Source: Paracoccaceae bacterium
GTDB taxonomy: Bacteria; Pseudomonadota; Alphaproteobacteria; Rhodobacterales; Rhodobacteraceae
NCBI GenBank assembly: GCA_011389685.1
Contig: JAABTV010000041.1
Span: 1 to 33,576 of the forward strand
Direction of reading: 5' to 3'
Length of the DNA: 33,576 nt
This document shows, in pieces, positions 1-6,953 of this stretch. The notes beneath the pieces were generated by a model, which was not told the DNA's origin, did not search any database, and saw nothing but the letters and a program-made list of their open reading frames with translations. Positions within the stretch are counted from its first letter, which is position 1. Each line of letters opens with the position of its first letter. The position numbers and the translations under genes are program-made.

Positions 1-52
1 TTGTGAGGTTCTGGCCGGCTTTGACACCCGCCACGATACGCCGCCCTTCAAA

Positions 53-1513
53 TCACGCCATCACCCAAATTCCCGCATAGCTCCCCCAGCCGCCATAGAG
101 CATGTCCTGACCCGTCCCGCCGATCAGCCTGTCATCGTCCGAGCCGCCATAAAGCAGATCGTCGTCCGACCCGCCATCGAGGTAATCGTTCCCCAGCGTG
201 CCCCGCAGCGTGTCGTTGTTCGCGCCGCCGAAAATCCGGTCCCCGCCCGAGCCGCCGTCGATCTCGTCATGGCCGGAATTGCCCGCGATCGTGTCGTCGC
301 CCGCGCCGCCCTCGATCACGTCCAGGCCGGTGCCGCCACGGATGAAATCATCGCCCGAGCGCCCGAAGATCATGTCGGCATTGGCCCCGCCGTCGATATT
401 GTCATCGCCCGATCCGCCGTCGATCGTGTCCTCGGCCGTGCCGCCCAGGATAGTGTCGTCGCCACTGTCGCCGCGAAGATCGTCGAACCCCGAACCGCCA
501 TCGATCAAATCCCCGCCCGAGCCGCCATGGATCACGTCGTCGTTGGACCCGCCCGACAGCGTGTCGGACCCTGCACCACCATGAATCGCATCCTCCCCAA
601 GCTCACCGTCAATCAGATCGTCCCCGTCAAGCCCATAGATGAGATCCGCGTCATCGCCGCCGCGGATTTCGTCGGTCATCGCCCCGCCGATCACCGTATC
701 GTCTCCCGCATCGGCGTTGATTTCACCGGTGATGCGACCGTTCCTGTTGTCCAGATTGTCGCCTCCGGCGCCCAGGAGCACCGCGCCCATGATCTGCCCG
801 GCATTCACGACCCGATCGTCCCCGGCCCCCATGTCGACCGCATCGCTGATCAGTCCCGCATTGCTCAGACTGTCATCGCCGCCGCGCAGCATCACCTCGC
901 CCGACAACAGCCCCGCATTCACGATCTCGACCGCGACAAGCGGCGTGTCCTCACCTTGATAGATCGCCATCCGGTGCCCGCTCATGCTTGAGCCGTCGGT
1001 GCTCGCGGCGCCACCGGAAATCGTGCCGGTATTGTTGATGTAGATCGTGGTATCAACCTCAGAGGCGACCCCGATGGTGATCCCCGACGGCACCTGCCCG
1101 GTCGTGGCGCCGGCCCCGGCAATCAGCCCGTGATTCTCGATCCGCGCCCCGACCGCGCCGCTGGCCAGCAACAGCCCGTTCTGACCGGTGATCTCACCGG
1201 AATTGACCATCCTCGGCGACGTGCCGTTGAACACCACGCCCGAATAGGGCGCCCTGGCCGCGTTGACGGTCGCGCCCTGCGTGACCACCAGGTTTGCATG
1301 GTCTCCGCTGAGCACGGCGCCATACCCGGTCCCCGACCATGCCGATCCGTAGATCGTGACCATCTGGCTCAGACCCGTTCCCATGATCGCCGTGTCATTG
1401 GTCGATCCGGCCACCACGCCCGGCATCAGCACGGTATAGGCGTATGCGTCATTGCTCATGTCGGCCCGGATACCGGGGCCGACCGTCGACGTGTTCAAAA
1501 CGAAATTCGGCAT
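53..1513 (-). CDS. RTX (hemolysin-type) calcium-binding repeat protein, probable type I secretion substrate
   Basis: The C-terminal half (about residues 269-474) is a run of glycine/aspartate nonapeptides of the GGxGxDxLx type, such as GGAGDDTIAG and GGSGGDLIDG. In RTX proteins these fold into a parallel beta-roll that binds calcium after secretion. The N-terminal half (about 1-265) has no domain I recognise but carries seven N-x-G-x-(I/L)-x-(G/D) units, at residues 104, 127, 161, 199, 218, 237 and about 257, typical of a beta-solenoid. There is no Sec signal peptide, as expected for type I secretion. Only about 12 residues follow the last repeat, which is short for a C-terminal secretion signal. 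The ATG start is preceded by AAAGGATGA. No ABC exporter or membrane fusion protein lies in the window. The specific function (adhesin, toxin or enzyme) cannot be assigned. Confidence 0.9.
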   Translation of the reverse strand: MPNFVLNTSTVGPGIRADMSNDAYAYTVLMPGVVAGSTNDTAIMGTGLSQMVTIYGSAWSGTGYGAVLSGDHANLVVTQGATVNAARAPYSGVVFNGTSPRMVNSGEITGQNGLLLASGAVGARIENHGLIAGAGATTGQVPSGITIGVASEVDTTIYINNTGTISGGAASTDGSSMSGHRMAIYQGEDTPLVAVEIVNAGLLSGEVMLRGGDDSLSNAGLISDAVDMGAGDDRVVNAGQIMGAVLLGAGGDNLDNRNGRITGEINADAGDDTVIGGAMTDEIRGGDDADLIYGLDGDDLIDGELGEDAIHGGAGSDTLSGGSNDDVIHGGSGGDLIDGGSGFDDLRGDSGDDTILGGTAEDTIDGGSGDDNIDGGANADMIFGRSGDDFIRGGTGLDVIEGGAGDDTIAGNSGHDEIDGGSGGDRIFGGANNDTLRGTLGNDYLDGGSDDDLLYGGSDDDRLIGGTGQDMLYGGWGSYAGIWVMA

Positions 1514-1881
1514 TGATTCATCCTTTCAAAGTCAAAAAATTCGATGTTGGCCGGGAAACGGTCGCTCCCGGGCCAGGCAAGCTACTGGAAAAAGCCCGCC
1601 ATACCGCACAGCTGCCACCTCTCATGCGCGCATGAAGGAACCGGTGCCTACAGAACCACGGTCGCATTCGGGCGCCGCGGAGCCGTAACCGTCAACAGGG
1701 ATTCCGCCCCGTGTGCGGTTCTGCCACAGCACGAAATCAGCCCGCCCCGAACCGCGTGCGCCCGGCACGGCGGCACGGGCCCTCGGGGCCAAGGGCGTGT
1801 TGCAGGGCCCGATGCCCGCCGGCCCCGCCTCCCGGCACAAGCGGTCTTGCACAGCCGCCGCCGACAGGGCATTGATCGCCC
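1514..1881. other. Intergenic region between divergent RTX and HemJ-like genes
   Basis: This stretch of about 370 bases holds no convincing gene. Open frames across it have no recognisable protein features and conflict with each other. It must contain the 5' regions of the two divergent genes. The RTX ribosome binding site lies within its first 15 bases. A perfect 12-base palindrome, CATGCGCGCATG, lies at 1623-1634. I could not place promoters with confidence. Confidence 0.5.
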
Positions 1882-2295
1882 ATGGACTGGCTCAAGATCA
1901 TACATCTGCTCTGCGTCATGGGCTGGATGACATCCGTCTTCGCGGTGCCGCGCGCGCTGATCTACTGGAAGCGCGAACATGCACGGCTCGGCGAATTCGG
2001 CCCGACCGGCGATCTCACGGTGCGGCTCTACCGGTTCTCGGCCGGGCTGGCCGTCATCGGCGTGATCACCGGGCTGTGGCTGGCCTGGTCGGTCTGGGAT
2101 TTCGCGCCCTGGACCCATCTCAAGCTCGCGCTCGTGGCCCTTCTGGCGGTGCATTACGTCTGGACCGGCCGCCTGGTGATGCGTGCACGGCGCGGCGAGT
2201 TTCGCGAAAGCGACCTGTTCCTGCGCATCTTCAACGAAATCTCCGTCATCGCCACGATCGCCATTCTCTGGGTCGTGGTGGTCAAACCGTTCTGA
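1882..2295 (+). CDS. HemJ/CopD-family (UPF0093-like) integral membrane protein
   Basis: A 137-residue protein with about four hydrophobic segments. It has the features of the HemJ/UPF0093 branch of the CopD superfamily: N-terminal His8 in an IIHLL helix, the GWM...VPRALIYW block (residues 14-29), a WTHLKLAL segment with Lys81, and a C-terminal FNEISVIATIAILWVVVVKPF-like end matching the HemJ FNE...VVKP ending. HemJ is a heme-containing protoporphyrinogen IX oxidase of the inner membrane in many alphaproteobacteria, so heme biosynthesis is one possible role. A more general CopD-like role cannot be excluded without alignment. It is followed after 5 bases by the thioesterase gene, suggesting co-transcription. 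The ATG was chosen because it begins the first conserved helix. Confidence 0.75.
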   Translation: MDWLKIIHLLCVMGWMTSVFAVPRALIYWKREHARLGEFGPTGDLTVRLYRFSAGLAVIGVITGLWLAWSVWDFAPWTHLKLALVALLAVHYVWTGRLVMRARRGEFRESDLFLRIFNEISVIATIAILWVVVVKPF

Positions 2296-2300
2296 GACAA

Positions 2301-2780
2301 ATGACCGAAAACACCCCCTTCCTCTCGACGCCGATGCGGGTCGAACCGGACTGGATCGACTATAACGGCCATCTGAACCTTGCCTTCTATCACGTGCTGT
2401 TCGACCGTGGCGTCGATCAGGTCTGGGAAGAGCTGGGCTTCGGCCCCGATTACCTCAGCGCGCGGGGCTTCACCACCTATGCCGCCGAATCCCATGTCCG
2501 CTACCTGCGCGAGATCCACGAGGGCGACATGGTGCGCGCCAGCTTCCAGCTGCTCGACCATGACGAAAAGCGCTTCCACTTCTACCAGGAACTGAACCAT
2601 TCCGATGGCTGGGTCTCGGCCAGCGCCGAAGGGCTCAGCCTGCATATCGACATGTCCGGCCCCCGCGTCGCCCCAATGCCGCCCGACATCCTGGCCAACA
2701 TGCAGGCGCTGATGGCGCGCCACCGCGACCTGCCCCGCCCGGCCTCGGTCGGTCGCCCGATCGGCATCCGCCGCAAGTGA
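2301..2780 (+). CDS. Hotdog-fold acyl-CoA thioesterase family protein
   Basis: A 159-residue single-domain protein of the 4HBT-like thioesterase superfamily. The signature is WIDYNGHLN at residues 18-26, the D-x-N-G-H-x-N/x element that holds the active-site Asp in this family. It is followed by YHVLFDRGVDQ, as in betainyl-CoA thioesterase-like proteins of carnitine catabolism and generic acyl-CoA thioesterases. Such enzymes hydrolyse acyl-CoA to free acid and CoA in the cytoplasm. No carnitine genes lie nearby, so the substrate is unknown. A long upstream extension of the same frame runs antisense and overlaps the HemJ-like gene in a different frame. The ATG five bases after the hemJ-like stop is therefore preferred, and it starts the protein at the usual family length. 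Confidence 0.85.
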   Translation: MTENTPFLSTPMRVEPDWIDYNGHLNLAFYHVLFDRGVDQVWEELGFGPDYLSARGFTTYAAESHVRYLREIHEGDMVRASFQLLDHDEKRFHFYQELNHSDGWVSASAEGLSLHIDMSGPRVAPMPPDILANMQALMARHRDLPRPASVGRPIGIRRK

Positions 2781-2790
2781 CCGCGCGCCC

Positions 2791-2935
2791 GGTTAACCCT
2801 TGGCCCCGGGTTCCGGACAGGCGTCACCCGGCAGCCGGGTGACAGCCGGGCGGTGCACGCATATCACCCCCCTGGATTTCGTGCCGCGCCGCCCCTTAAC
2901 CGGCGGGAACGGCGGTGCAACACCCGGTTAACCGG
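2791..2935. other. Cluster of TTAACC motifs in a 217-base gene-free gap
   Basis: The gap 2781-2997 contains three TTAACC sites, at 2793-2798, 2896-2901 and 2928-2933. The last sits inside the perfect 12-base palindrome CCGGTTAACCGG (2924-2935), and the first lies in GGTTAACC (2791-2798). These A+T-containing motifs stand out in GC-rich flanks just upstream of the DUF4177 gene. They resemble half-sites of the CtrA regulator (TTAACC), but no full TTAA-N7-TTAA site is present. Confidence 0.3.
2823..2843. terminator. Perfect 9-bp hairpin downstream of the thioesterase gene, possible terminator
   Basis: GTCACCCGG and CCGGGTGAC form a perfect 9-bp stem around a CAG loop, 43 bases after the thioesterase stop. 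No T-tract follows, so it may be a factor-dependent or transcript-stabilising structure rather than a classical intrinsic terminator. Confidence 0.4.
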
Positions 2936-2997
2936 TGCTGGAATCCCCGGCCCCGGCCTGCTAGAAACCGGGGATGTGAAACCACGGAAAACACCCG

Positions 2998-3390
2998 ATG
3001 ACAGGTTATGAATACAAGGTCGTCCCGGCCCCGCGAAAGGCCCGCAAACTCAAGGGGGTCAAGACCCCGGAGGCTCGATTTGCCCTTGTCATGCAAGAGG
3101 TTATGAATGAACACGCCGCGCAGGGCTGGGAGTTTCAGCGCGCCGAAACCCTACCCGTGGACGAGCGCCAGGGCCTGACCTCCTCGCAGACCGTGTTTCG
3201 TGACCTTCTGGTGTTTCGCCGCCCCCGCGACGCCCAGCGCACCGAGGCGCAAGACAGCGTTCAGCCCGAACCGGTAGACTCGGCAGACACCACCGAAACG
3301 CCCGATCCCGAGGATAGCATCGACGCCCCCGCAACCGACGACACCGACACCACGCCCGACCACCCGGACGACGACGCCGACCGCACCTGA
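2998..3390 (+). CDS. DUF4177 domain protein with acidic C-terminal tail
   Basis: A 130-residue protein. Residues 1-80 match the DUF4177 pattern: an opening YEYKVVPAP strand, a helix containing MQEVMNEHAAQGWEF, and a closing LLVFRR strand. The remaining 50 residues are a low-complexity, Asp/Thr/Pro-rich acidic tail that is probably disordered. DUF4177 has no established function. The gene is convergent with bolA and ends only 4 bases from the bolA stop. Codon use agrees with the neighbours. I assign no function beyond the domain name. Confidence 0.8.
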   Translation: MTGYEYKVVPAPRKARKLKGVKTPEARFALVMQEVMNEHAAQGWEFQRAETLPVDERQGLTSSQTVFRDLLVFRRPRDAQRTEAQDSVQPEPVDSADTTETPDPEDSIDAPATDDTDTTPDHPDDDADRT

Positions 3391-3394
3391 CCTC

Positions 3395-3649
3395 TCACCC
3401 GAGGTCCATCGCAAGCGCGTGGATCGACGCCACCAGCTCCGGCCCCAGCGCGCGATGCACCGCCCGATGCCGTGCGACCCGGCCCAACCCGGCCAGTTCC
3501 CGCGCGCGCAAACGGATCGCGAAATGACTCTCGCCCGACCCGTCATCCCCCGAATGCCCCGCGTGACGGCCGGATTCGTTCACGATTTCAAACTCTTGAA
3601 TATCGAACGCCGCCTCAATCGCTGCGCGGATCTCTGCCTCTTTCGACAT
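3395..3649 (-). CDS. bolA: BolA family protein
   Basis: An 84-residue protein with the BolA fold signature: an N-terminal helix (AEIRAAIEAAF), then VNESGRHAGHSG, then ESHFAIRL, then the helix-turn segment GLGRVARHRAVHRALG, ending in IHALAMDLG. BolA proteins work with monothiol glutaredoxins in iron-sulfur cluster handling and can affect morphology and stress responses; some bind DNA. The ATG at 3649 is preceded by AGGAGAG at good spacing. A longer in-frame version reading upstream would run towards the divergent J-domain gene and has no BolA similarity, so it was rejected. The pairing with the divergent J-domain gene, 77 bases apart, is typical of Rhodobacteraceae. Confidence 0.92.
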   Translation of the reverse strand: MSKEAEIRAAIEAAFDIQEFEIVNESGRHAGHSGDDGSGESHFAIRLRARELAGLGRVARHRAVHRALGPELVASIHALAMDLG

Positions 3650-3726
3650 TTTTTCTCTCCTGCCCTCTTTCAGTTTTCGCCCAGAAGCGTAAACTCCCGG
3701 GTCCGAGTCGAAAAGGTGCCTCAATC

Positions 3727-4353
3727 ATGCCAAAACCCGATCCCTTCGGTTTCGATATCTCCGTATCGTCGGCCAAGAAGAAGAACCCGCGCGGCCGGCG
3801 CGGCATGTCCGGCGCGTCCGAGACGTCGACCCGGGTCTGCGATCATCCCGGCTGCAACGAGCCGGGCAAGTTTCGCGCGCCCAAGGCCCCGGATGTGCTC
3901 GATGATTATTTCTGGTTCTGCAAGGACCATGTGCGCGAATATAACCTCAAGTGGAATTTCTTCGACGGCACCACCGAGGCCGAGATCAACGCCCAGGCCA
4001 CCAAGGACAAGGTCTGGGAGCGTCAGACCCGTGATTTCCGCGACCCCGAGGCCCGCGCCTGGGCGCGGCTCGGGATCGAGGATCCGCACCAGGTCCTTGG
4101 CGCCAACGCCACCCAGAACCCCGGCAAGCGCGGCCAGTCGACGGGCCGCCGCCTGCCGCCCACCGAACGCCGCGCGATCGAGATTCTCGAAGTCAAGGAC
4201 AGCGCCACGAAAACCGAACTGCGCACGGCTTACAAGGCGCTGATCAAGGTGTTGCACCCCGACATGAACGGCGGCGACCGCTCGCAGGAGGAACAGTTGC
4301 AAGAGGTGATGTGGGCCTGGGAGCAGGTCAAGGACAGCCGCAATTTCAAGTGA
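3727..4353 (+). CDS. J-domain (DnaJ-like) protein with N-terminal Cys/His motif
   Basis: A 208-residue protein. The J domain is at the C-terminus (about 145-208), with the DnaK-contacting HPD motif at residues 177-179 in VLHPDMNGG. Upstream is an alphaproteobacteria-type region with C38-x4-C43 and C65-x2-H68, a possible metal site, followed by an aromatic YFWFCKDHVREYNLKWNFF-like segment. J proteins stimulate the ATPase of a DnaK partner and deliver specific clients. The clients of this one are unknown. The ATG was chosen because MPKPDPFGFD is the usual beginning, with AAGGTG upstream. The in-frame extension overlaps the bolA promoter region. The gene is convergent with msrB, with a strong hairpin between them. 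Confidence 0.88.
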   Translation: MPKPDPFGFDISVSSAKKKNPRGRRGMSGASETSTRVCDHPGCNEPGKFRAPKAPDVLDDYFWFCKDHVREYNLKWNFFDGTTEAEINAQATKDKVWERQTRDFRDPEARAWARLGIEDPHQVLGANATQNPGKRGQSTGRRLPPTERRAIEILEVKDSATKTELRTAYKALIKVLHPDMNGGDRSQEEQLQEVMWAWEQVKDSRNFK

Positions 4354-4394
4354 TTGCCAAAAGCGGCACCCGACCACCGTGCGGCACAACGATT

Positions 4395-4424
4395 CGCCCC
4401 CGCGCGCCGGGGCGCGCGGGGGCG
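4395..4424. terminator. Strong GC hairpin between convergent J-domain gene and msrB
   Basis: A perfect 12-bp stem (CGCCCCCGCGCG paired with CGCGCGGGGGCG) closes a 6-base loop, in the 103-base space between two convergent genes. Short T/A runs flank it on both sides, so it could stop transcription in both directions. Confidence 0.65.
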
Positions 4425-4456
4425 TTCAGATTTCGTAACCTTTCGCGCGTATCCTC

Positions 4457-4927
4457 TCACGCGGGCCGGAAGACAAGGCTCACACCGTTGATGCAATGCC
4501 GTTTTCCGGTCGGTTTCGGCCCGTCATCGAAAATATGGCCGAGATGGCTCCCGCAACGCGCGCAATGGCATTCGGTATAGGTGCCAAAAAGCGTCCGGTC
4601 CGGTTTCGTTTCGATCGCGCCGCTTTTCGCTTGCCAGAAACTCGGCCAGCCGGTGCCGCTGTCAAACTTGTGCTCGCTTGAATAAAGCGCCAGGTCGCAA
4701 CCCCGGCAATGATAGGTGCCCGCGCGATATTCCTTGTCGAGCGGCGAGGAAAAGGCCGGTTCGGTGCCTTCCTTGCGCATCACCTTGTATTCCAGCGCGC
4801 TCAGCATCGCGCGCCATTCGCTGTCGCTGCGGGTCACCTCGAAGGCGCGCGCCAAAGCGGGGGCAAAGCCTGCCGCCATCGCCGCCGGTGCGGCCAGTGC
4901 GAGTTGGAAAAAATTCCGTCGTTGCAT
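4457..4927 (-). CDS. msrB: Exported peptide-methionine (R)-S-oxide reductase MsrB
   Basis: A 156-residue MsrB. The zinc pairs are C74-x2-C77 (CRGC) and C122-x2-C125 (CARC), the substrate region is SGTGWPSFW, and the catalytic cysteine is C145 in RHCIN. MsrB reduces the R-epimer of methionine sulfoxide in proteins. An N-terminal extension of about 28 residues begins MQRRNFF and continues with an Ala-rich hydrophobic stretch ending ALARA. It looks like a Tat-type or Sec signal peptide, so repair is inferred to happen in the periplasm. AGAGGAG precedes the ATG. It lies downstream of a sigma/anti-sigma/fasciclin group on the same strand, but 142 bases with a hairpin separate it from the fasciclin gene, so a shared transcript is uncertain. 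Confidence 0.93.
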   Translation of the reverse strand: MQRRNFFQLALAAPAAMAAGFAPALARAFEVTRSDSEWRAMLSALEYKVMRKEGTEPAFSSPLDKEYRAGTYHCRGCDLALYSSEHKFDSGTGWPSFWQAKSGAIETKPDRTLFGTYTECHCARCGSHLGHIFDDGPKPTGKRHCINGVSLVFRPA

Positions 4928-4985
4928 GATGAACTCCTCTTTAGACCCTTATCTGCGCGACATGCCGGGCCCATGCAATCACGCG

Positions 4986-5022
4986 CCGCGCAATTTCGCG
5001 TGAAGCGAAACGCTCCGCGCGG
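4986..5022 (-). terminator. Nested hairpin downstream of the fasciclin gene
   Basis: An outer stem CCGCGC/GCGCGG (4986-4991 with 5017-5022) encloses an inner stem TTTCGC/GCGAAA (4994-4999 with 5005-5010). It lies 48 bases past the fasciclin stop and upstream of msrB. Without a clear T-tract it may attenuate rather than fully stop transcription. Confidence 0.4.
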
Positions 5023-5069
5023 GGCCACCAGCCGTTGACCGGCAGCCCCACGGTTGGGCGTTTTCGGCC

Positions 5070-5612
5070 TCACATTGCCGGCAGGATCAGCCGGTCAACC
5101 ACGTGGATCACGCCATTCGATTGCTCGACATCGGCGATGGTCACGTTGATCGTGCGGCCGCGCTCGTCTTCCAGCATGATCCTGTCGCCCTCGTAGGCCG
5201 CCTTGAGCATGCACCCGCCCAGCGTCGGCACGACATGCATGCCGCCATCATCCTCGATCATGCCCTTGATCGCGCCCGACATCGCGTCGGCCCCGACCAC
5301 GTGGCACGTCAGGATCTGGGTCAGCTGGTCCTTGGCCTCGGGCTGAAGCAGCGCCTCGACCGTGCCAGCCTTGAGCCGGTCGAACGCCGCGTTGGTGGGC
5401 GCAAAGACGGTGAACGGCCCCTCGCTCTGAAGCGTCTCGACCAGGCCAGCCGCCTGCAAGGCGGCCACCAGCGTGGTGTGGTCGGCCGAATTCACCGCGT
5501 TCTCGACAATGTTCTTGGACGCGAACATCGGCGCGCCGCCGACCATCGGATTGTCGGCCTGTGCGGCCCCTGCGAATGCGGTGAATGCGGCGACAAGTGC
5601 GATCTGTTTCAT
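5070..5612 (-). CDS. Exported fasciclin (FAS1) domain protein
   Basis: A 180-residue protein with a Sec signal peptide (MKQIALVAAFTAFAGAAQA) and a single FAS1 domain over about residues 35-178. The FAS1 H1 motif is TVFAPTNAAFDRL and the H2-like motif is NGVIHVVDRLILP. FAS1 domains mediate adhesion or ligand binding outside the cytoplasm. The gene lies just downstream of an anti-sigma and ECF sigma pair. In Mycobacterium tuberculosis, SigK and its anti-sigma RskA control the fasciclin proteins MPT70/MPT83, so this gene is a natural candidate target of the adjacent sigma factor (inference). The ATG is preceded by AAAGGACC. An 88-base upstream gap may hold its own promoter. Confidence 0.92.
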   Translation of the reverse strand: MKQIALVAAFTAFAGAAQADNPMVGGAPMFASKNIVENAVNSADHTTLVAALQAAGLVETLQSEGPFTVFAPTNAAFDRLKAGTVEALLQPEAKDQLTQILTCHVVGADAMSGAIKGMIEDDGGMHVVPTLGGCMLKAAYEGDRIMLEDERGRTINVTIADVEQSNGVIHVVDRLILPAM

Positions 5613-5667
5613 GTCTTGGTCCTTTCATGTTGCGTTGTCCCTGCCCCTTGCAGGCAGGTCACACGCA

Positions 5668-5695
5668 GACACGTCAGGACCGGCACCCGGGTTTC
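5668..5695 (-). promoter_or_regulatory. Possible ECF-sigma promoter of the fasciclin gene
   Basis: On the minus strand GAAAC (5695-5691) is followed after 17 bases by CGTGTC (5673-5668), 56 bases before the fasciclin ATG. This resembles the GAAC / CGT(C/T) layout of many ECF-type promoters. It is based on pattern only. The region upstream of the sigma gene has a looser GGAAAA...CGACG arrangement. Confidence 0.3.
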
Positions 5696-5700
5696 ACCCC

Positions 5701-6399
5701 TCACGAAGCTGTGATCACCTGCCCCGCGGCCAGCACCGCGCCGGTCGGTTGCCCGGTCGGCGAGCCGCCCGCCGGCTCATCGGAAATCGCAAGCGTCGCC
5801 CCGGCCATTTGCGGGCCCAGCGCATCAGGCACGCGCAGCACCCCGCGCGCCCGCTCGGGCAGAAGACCCAGCGAAACCGGCGCCGCATCTCCCGCGATCA
5901 GCCAAAGCTCGAACGACCGCCCGGGCGCCGGCTCTCCCGCAATCCGCGACACCTCAAGCTGCCCGGTGGCCGCGTCATACCCGGCCAGAACCCGCAGGTC
6001 GCCGCTCTCGGCCTCGATATGCGCGACCAGCTCGGCCTGAGACACCGTCGGCGGCCCGAATGGCCCGACATAAAGCAACAGCACGACCAGCATTCCCGCC
6101 AGCGCCGCGCCAAGCCCCCAGCCGCCCCAGTAGCGCCAGCGCGACCGGCCCGGCGCCGCCGGTGCGAACCCGAACAGCCCGGTCTCGATGCCCTGCCAGA
6201 CCCGCGCCGGCGGCGTCACTTTGTCGCCATCCGCCAATCCAGCAAGATGCGTGGCCCAGAGCGCGTATTCCGCCCGCAGCTCGGGATCGTCGCGCAAGCG
6301 CGTGGCGAACGCCTCGGCCTCGGCCTCGGCCAGCAGGCCAAGCGCGTATTCCGCGGCGCGGATACGGTCGTCTTCGCGTTCTGGCCCCCCTTCGCTCAT
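5701..6399 (-). CDS. Membrane anti-sigma factor (RskA/anti-sigma-K like)
   Basis: A 232-residue protein. An N-terminal cytoplasmic region includes AAEYALGLL and a short helical RDDPELRAEYALW segment typical of anti-sigma domains. One membrane segment lies at about 92-110 (LGAALAGMLVVLLLYVG). A C-terminal periplasmic domain has the RskA-type pattern SFELWLI...SLGLLP...LAISDEPAGGSPTGQPTG. It is predicted to hold the ECF sigma factor at the membrane until a periplasmic signal releases it. The ATG at 6399 overlaps the sigma stop (ATGA), so the two are translationally coupled; the longer in-frame start inside the sigma gene was rejected. No HxxxCxxC zinc motif is visible, so this is not a ChrR- or RsrA-type redox anti-sigma. 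Confidence 0.88.
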   Translation of the reverse strand: MSEGGPEREDDRIRAAEYALGLLAEAEAEAFATRLRDDPELRAEYALWATHLAGLADGDKVTPPARVWQGIETGLFGFAPAAPGRSRWRYWGGWGLGAALAGMLVVLLLYVGPFGPPTVSQAELVAHIEAESGDLRVLAGYDAATGQLEVSRIAGEPAPGRSFELWLIAGDAAPVSLGLLPERARGVLRVPDALGPQMAGATLAISDEPAGGSPTGQPTGAVLAAGQVITAS

Positions 6400-6953
6400 C
6401 GGCTCAGGCACTCCCTCAGTTTCAACAGGCTGCGGCGCAGCCATGTCCGCATGGTGTTGAGCGGCACCTCGTGACGCACGGCCAGCTCGGCATAGCTCAA
6501 CCCCTCAAGATAGGCCCCGCGCACCGCCCCGGCCCGCGCGCCGTCCAGCTCGTCCAGACAGGCGTCGAGCCGCGTCCGCTCACCGGCCGCGACGATCTGC
6601 GCCTCGGGACCGGGGGCCGGATCGGCCAGTTGCGCCACCGCGGCATCCGGATCGCCGCCCTGGGCGGCCCCGGCGGCCCTCAGCCGTCGCAACCTGTCGA
6701 TGCTCAGATTGCGCGCCACCGTGATCAGCCATGTCATCGGGCTCAGCCCGTTGGCGCGATAGCGGTCGGCCTTGTGCCAGATCCGCACAAACACCTCCTG
6801 CAACACCTCCTCGGCCTCGCCCCTGTCATTCAATATACGCAAGGCAACGCCGAAAAGTTTCGCCGAGGTCGCCCGGTAGAGCCCGGCGAACGCCGCCCGG
6901 TCGCCCATGGCGGTGCGGGCCAGCATGTCCTCGATATCCGCGCGCGTCACCAT
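6396..6953 (-). CDS. ECF-family RNA polymerase sigma factor (SigK/RpoE-like)
   Basis: A 185-residue ECF sigma factor. Region 2 spans about residues 20-90 ([33 protein letters not shown], then [11 protein letters not shown]). Region 4 is C-terminal ([20 protein letters not shown], then [12 protein letters not shown]). It directs RNA polymerase to a small stress regulon and is normally inhibited by the anti-sigma encoded immediately downstream, whose ATG overlaps this stop codon. The ATG at 6953 gives the usual ECF length; an upstream in-frame start would add 25 basic residues with no family match. It is divergent from cobS across 178 bases. With the fasciclin gene it mirrors the mycobacterial SigK-RskA-MPT70/83 arrangement. 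Confidence 0.9.
   Translation of the reverse strand: MVTRADIEDMLARTAMGDRAAFAGLYRATSAKLFGVALRILNDRGEAEEVLQEVFVRIWHKADRYRANGLSPMTWLITVARNLSIDRLRRLRAAGAAQGGDPDAAVAQLADPAPGPEAQIVAAGERTRLDACLDELDGARAGAVRGAYLEGLSYAELAVRHEVPLNTMRTWLRRSLLKLRECLSR

Noticed and set aside
198-700. CRISPR-like short DNA periodicity
   Set aside because: The period is 27 bases and in frame with the RTX nonapeptides. There are no constant repeats with unique spacers.
198-1516. Several plus-strand frames opposite the RTX gene, with regular Pro/Ser repeats
   Set aside because: The repetition is the reverse complement of the Gly/Asp RTX codons and not an independent repeat protein.
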